Shown: in pieces, positions 24,416-26,677 of the stretch
Position numbering within the stretch: the first letter of the stretch is position 1
Layout of the letters: the number at the start of each line of letters is the position of its first letter
Assembly: GCA_036736205.1 (NCBI GenBank)
Contig: DAINMX010000071.1
Coordinates: 1 to 26,677, forward strand
Direction of reading: 5' to 3'
Source: XYA12-FULL-58-9 sp001798605
Lineage (GTDB): Bacteria > Myxococcota > XYA12-FULL-58-9
DNA length: 26,677 bases
Position numbers and translations under genes: made by a program
The notes under the pieces: model-generated
What the model saw: the letters and a program-made list of their open reading frames with translations, nothing else
The model's database searches: none
Told to the model about the DNA's origin: nothing

Positions 24416-26092
24416 ATGGCCGAACAGTTTGTATTCGCGATGCACGATCTGCGAAAAATCGCGGGCACCAAGGAAGTCCTGCGCGGGATTTCCCTCTCCT
24501 TTTTCTGGGGAGCGAAGATCGGTGTCATAGGTCCCAACGGCTCGGGGAAGTCGACGCTGCTGAAGATCATGGCGGGCGTCGACCAAGAATTCGAGGGCTA
24601 CGCCCGACCCGATCCGTCTGCGCGAATCGGCTACCTGCCGCAAGAGCCCCAGTTGGATCCCGATCTCACTGTACTCGGGAACGTCGAGCTCGGCCTCAAG
24701 AATGTCCGTGATCTCCTAGACAGGTTCAACGCCATCGCGGAGAAATTCGCCGAGGAGATGAGCGACGAGGATATGAATAAGCTGCTTGCGGAGCAGGCGG
24801 AGGTGCAAGACGCCATCGATGCTTGCAATGGTTGGGAGCTAGACCACACCCTGGAGGTGGCCATGGACGCTTTGCGGCTGCCGGCACCAGATGCTGACGT
24901 CAGCACGATCTCCGGTGGTGAGAAGAGACGGGTGGCGTTGTGTCGCATACTCTTGGAGAAGCCGGACATGCTCCTGCTGGACGAGCCCACCAACCATCTG
25001 GACGCAGAGTCAGTTGCGTGGCTCGAACAGCACCTCAAACAATATCAAGGGACGGTCGTTTCGATTACGCACGATCGCTATTTTCTCGACAATGTCGCCC
25101 AGTGGATTCTCGAGCTCGACCGCGGTCATGGCGTCCCATGGGAGGGCAATTACTCATCGTGGCTTGACCAGAAGCAGAAGCGAATGGCCATCGAGGAAAA
25201 GGTTGAGTCTGCTCGTCAGCGCCAACTCAAGCGCGAACTCGAGTGGGTGAACATGTCCGCGCGAGCTCGACAAGCGAAGGGAAAAGCTCGGTTGGAGCGC
25301 TACGAGGAGCTCTTGCGGGAAGGCCCGAGTAACCACGATCCCGCGGGCGAAATCTTTATTCCACCGGGACCTGAGCTATCCGGTCGCGTGGTTGAGGCAG
25401 TGGGAGTTCGCAAGGCATATGGTGACCGCTTGATCGTTGAGGATTTGAACTTCAAGCTGCCGCGCGGAAGCATCCTGGGTGTCATCGGACCGAACGGTGC
25501 GGGCAAGTCTACCTTGTTGCGAATGATCACCGGTTTGGAGAAACCGGACAGTGGCGAGCTTCGGGTTGGCGAGTCTGTTGTGCTCGCCTATGTGGACCAG
25601 AGCCGCGACGAGCTCGATGGAGAGGCGACAGTCTTCGAATCGGTTTCAGACGGGGCCGAGCACATCGAGCTCGGCAAGCGAGTCGTCAACAGCAGGGCAT
25701 ACTTGTCCGGCTTCGCGTTCAAGGGGGCCGACCAACAAAAGCGAGTTAGCGTTCTCTCCGGGGGAGAGCGCAACCGCGTCCATCTTGCGCGGATTCTCAA
25801 GCGTGGCGCGAACCTTCTGCTCCTCGATGAGCCTAGCAACGACATTGATGTGACGACGTTGCGGTCACTCGAAGAGGGGCTCATGGGGTTTGCAGGCTCG
25901 GCTATCATCGTAAGTCACGACCGCTGGTTTCTCGACCGGGTCGCTACCCACATCCTCGCCTTCGAGGGTGATAGCAGAGCGTTCTTTTTTGCCGGCAACT
26001 TCCAGGACTATGAGGACGACAAGCGCAAACGCCTGGGGGACGATGCGTTGCAGCCGCATAGGGTCAAATACAGGCCGCTGACGCGGAATTGA
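24416..26092 (+). CDS. ettA: energy-dependent translational throttle protein EttA (ABC-F)
   Basis: EttA is an ABC-F ATPase that binds the ribosomal E site and gates entry into the elongation cycle according to the ATP/ADP ratio. From ATG 24416 (MAEQFVFAMHDLRKI) it has 558 residues; E. coli EttA has 555. It has two ATPase halves: Walker A GPNGSGKST at 39-47 and GPNGAGKST near 358; signature SGGEKRR near 166 and SGGERNR near 449; Walker B LLLDEPTNHLD and LLLDEPSNDID. The insertion after the first Walker A (about 95-140, the arm) and the helical linker between the halves (about 245-325, rich in Arg/Lys) are as in EttA. The frame extends 16 codons upstream to GTG 24368, but family alignment supports 24416. 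The last residues converge on the PEGA gene with a 9-bp gap. Confidence 0.95.
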   Translation: MAEQFVFAMHDLRKIAGTKEVLRGISLSFFWGAKIGVIGPNGSGKSTLLKIMAGVDQEFEGYARPDPSARIGYLPQEPQLDPDLTVLGNVELGLKNVRDLLDRFNAIAEKFAEEMSDEDMNKLLAEQAEVQDAIDACNGWELDHTLEVAMDALRLPAPDADVSTISGGEKRRVALCRILLEKPDMLLLDEPTNHLDAESVAWLEQHLKQYQGTVVSITHDRYFLDNVAQWILELDRGHGVPWEGNYSSWLDQKQKRMAIEEKVESARQRQLKRELEWVNMSARARQAKGKARLERYEELLREGPSNHDPAGEIFIPPGPELSGRVVEAVGVRKAYGDRLIVEDLNFKLPRGSILGVIGPNGAGKSTLLRMITGLEKPDSGELRVGESVVLAYVDQSRDELDGEATVFESVSDGAEHIELGKRVVNSRAYLSGFAFKGADQQKRVSVLSGGERNRVHLARILKRGANLLLLDEPSNDIDVTTLRSLEEGLMGFAGSAIIVSHDRWFLDRVATHILAFEGDSRAFFFAGNFQDYEDDKRKRLGDDALQPHRVKYRPLTRN

Positions 26093-26101
26093 CGGCTGCG
26101 A

Positions 26102-26677
26102 CTAGGGGTTTAGCTTCATCTTGTGTGCCCAGCCCGGTTTGATTCGAATCTGCGTTCGTTTGTGCCGTCCCGATTCGGTGTGCATTACATCCACAGTGTG
26201 CTTTCCCGGGGTGAGGGGAATTGGCGGCAAAGGGGTCTTGCCTCTGCTAATGCCGTCGACAAAGACCTCCACAGTTTCTTTGCTGCTGATGGCGAGTGTG
26301 GCTTTGCGCAACTTGACTTGGTGTGTGGTTGTTTGGCCTTTCACTACATCGACGGACAACATGGCACCGAGGGTGCCATCGCGACTTGCCAGCGCGAGTT
26401 CATGCCGTCCAGGTGGCAACTCGATGGGCTGGGGAGTGATCGCAACCTTGCCACCTTGCCAGTAGACCTCCGCGATGGGGTCAGAATCAATCACCAAGGT
26501 GCCAACGGTTGCGGCGTCGTTGGTTCCTTGCGGTGGAGACGTCTCGATCTTCTGTTTTGAGACCTCTGGCCGAGTGGCACCGGCCGTGGCGTCTTCCATG
26601 GTATTCGCGGAGGGCTCCGAGTCCGACGATTCAGTGGCTGCGGAGGAGACGGGTGGATGTGTTGGAGTTCGGGCGAC
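26102..26677 (-). CDS. PEGA-domain protein, 5' end cut by window edge
   Basis: The frame is open from the stop at 26102 to the right edge with no stop, so the true start is probably outside; the internal ATG at 26599 need not be the start. The visible 191 codons begin with a Ser/Thr/Pro/Glu-rich linker and then hold two PEGA-like modules. The first is at about 26503-26320 (GTLVIDSDPIAEVYWQGGKV...ELPPGRHELAL), the second from about 26305 (ATLAISSKETVEVFVDGISRGKTPLPPIPLTPGKHTV). In related organisms this linker-PEGA pattern often forms the extracytoplasmic end of Ser/Thr protein kinases; a kinase is possible here but not seen. PEGA domains are beta modules thought to act in surface or envelope contacts. 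It is convergent with ettA. Confidence 0.8.
   Translation of the reverse strand, partial: VARTPTHPPVSSAATESSDSEPSANTMEDATAGATRPEVSKQKIETSPPQGTNDAATVGTLVIDSDPIAEVYWQGGKVAITPQPIELPPGRHELALASRDGTLGAMLSVDVVKGQTTTHQVKLRKATLAISSKETVEVFVDGISRGKTPLPPIPLTPGKHTVDVMHTESGRHKRTQIRIKPGWAHKMKLNP

Overview
The window is a GC-rich, gene-dense bacterial chromosome segment of about 27 kb. It holds 19 protein genes, no gap above about 190 bp, and no tRNA, rRNA, CRISPR array or phage genes that I can see. The gene set suggests a Gram-negative, deltaproteobacterial or Myxococcota/Bradymonadia-type organism: glycerol-3-phosphate acyltransferase PlsB, EttA, several lipoproteins with N-terminal lipoboxes, an outer-membrane barrel, TPR, PEGA and FHA/LysM proteins, and a very large zinc-metalloprotease lipoprotein. 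The lineage is inferred from content only; no marker gene fixes it.

Left part (1-4856, minus strand). A leftward cluster encodes a small stand-alone cyclic-nucleotide-binding protein (GTG start), a translationally coupled two-helix membrane protein, PlsB (first step of phospholipid synthesis) and, 108 bp further on, a soluble helical protein of unknown function that runs off the left edge.

Centre-left (4986-11244, plus strand). A family 4 Fe-S uracil-DNA glycosylase is followed by four genes: two TPR-type lipoproteins, a small unknown cytosolic protein, and an exported protein joining a transglutaminase-like domain to TPR repeats. Next comes aspartokinase with an unusual regulatory half.

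Centre (11432-18608, plus strand). Three tightly packed genes form what looks like one operon: a 924-residue lipoprotein of no family I know, a 1053-residue zincin metalloprotease lipoprotein (HEFGHNLSLRH site), and a barrel-type outer-membrane protein with a long acidic Pro/Ala-rich N-terminal extension. The gaps are 10 and 3 bp. This is the best candidate for an undescribed system: an envelope protease with a partner lipoprotein and an outer-membrane component. A MITE-like nested palindrome of about 97 bp starts on the stop codon of the third gene.

Right part (18783-26677). On the minus strand lie a CysM-type cysteine synthase and cysteinyl-tRNA synthetase, 9 bp apart, which make cysteine and load it onto tRNA; the synthetase has HIGL in place of HIGH. 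A polytopic GT-C-like membrane protein lies upstream of them. Divergent from it are an FHA-TM-LysM-LysM protein and EttA, the ABC-F translation factor. A PEGA-domain protein, cut by the right edge, converges on ettA.

Many long open frames lie antisense to the real genes because third codon positions are G/C-rich; these were rejected.
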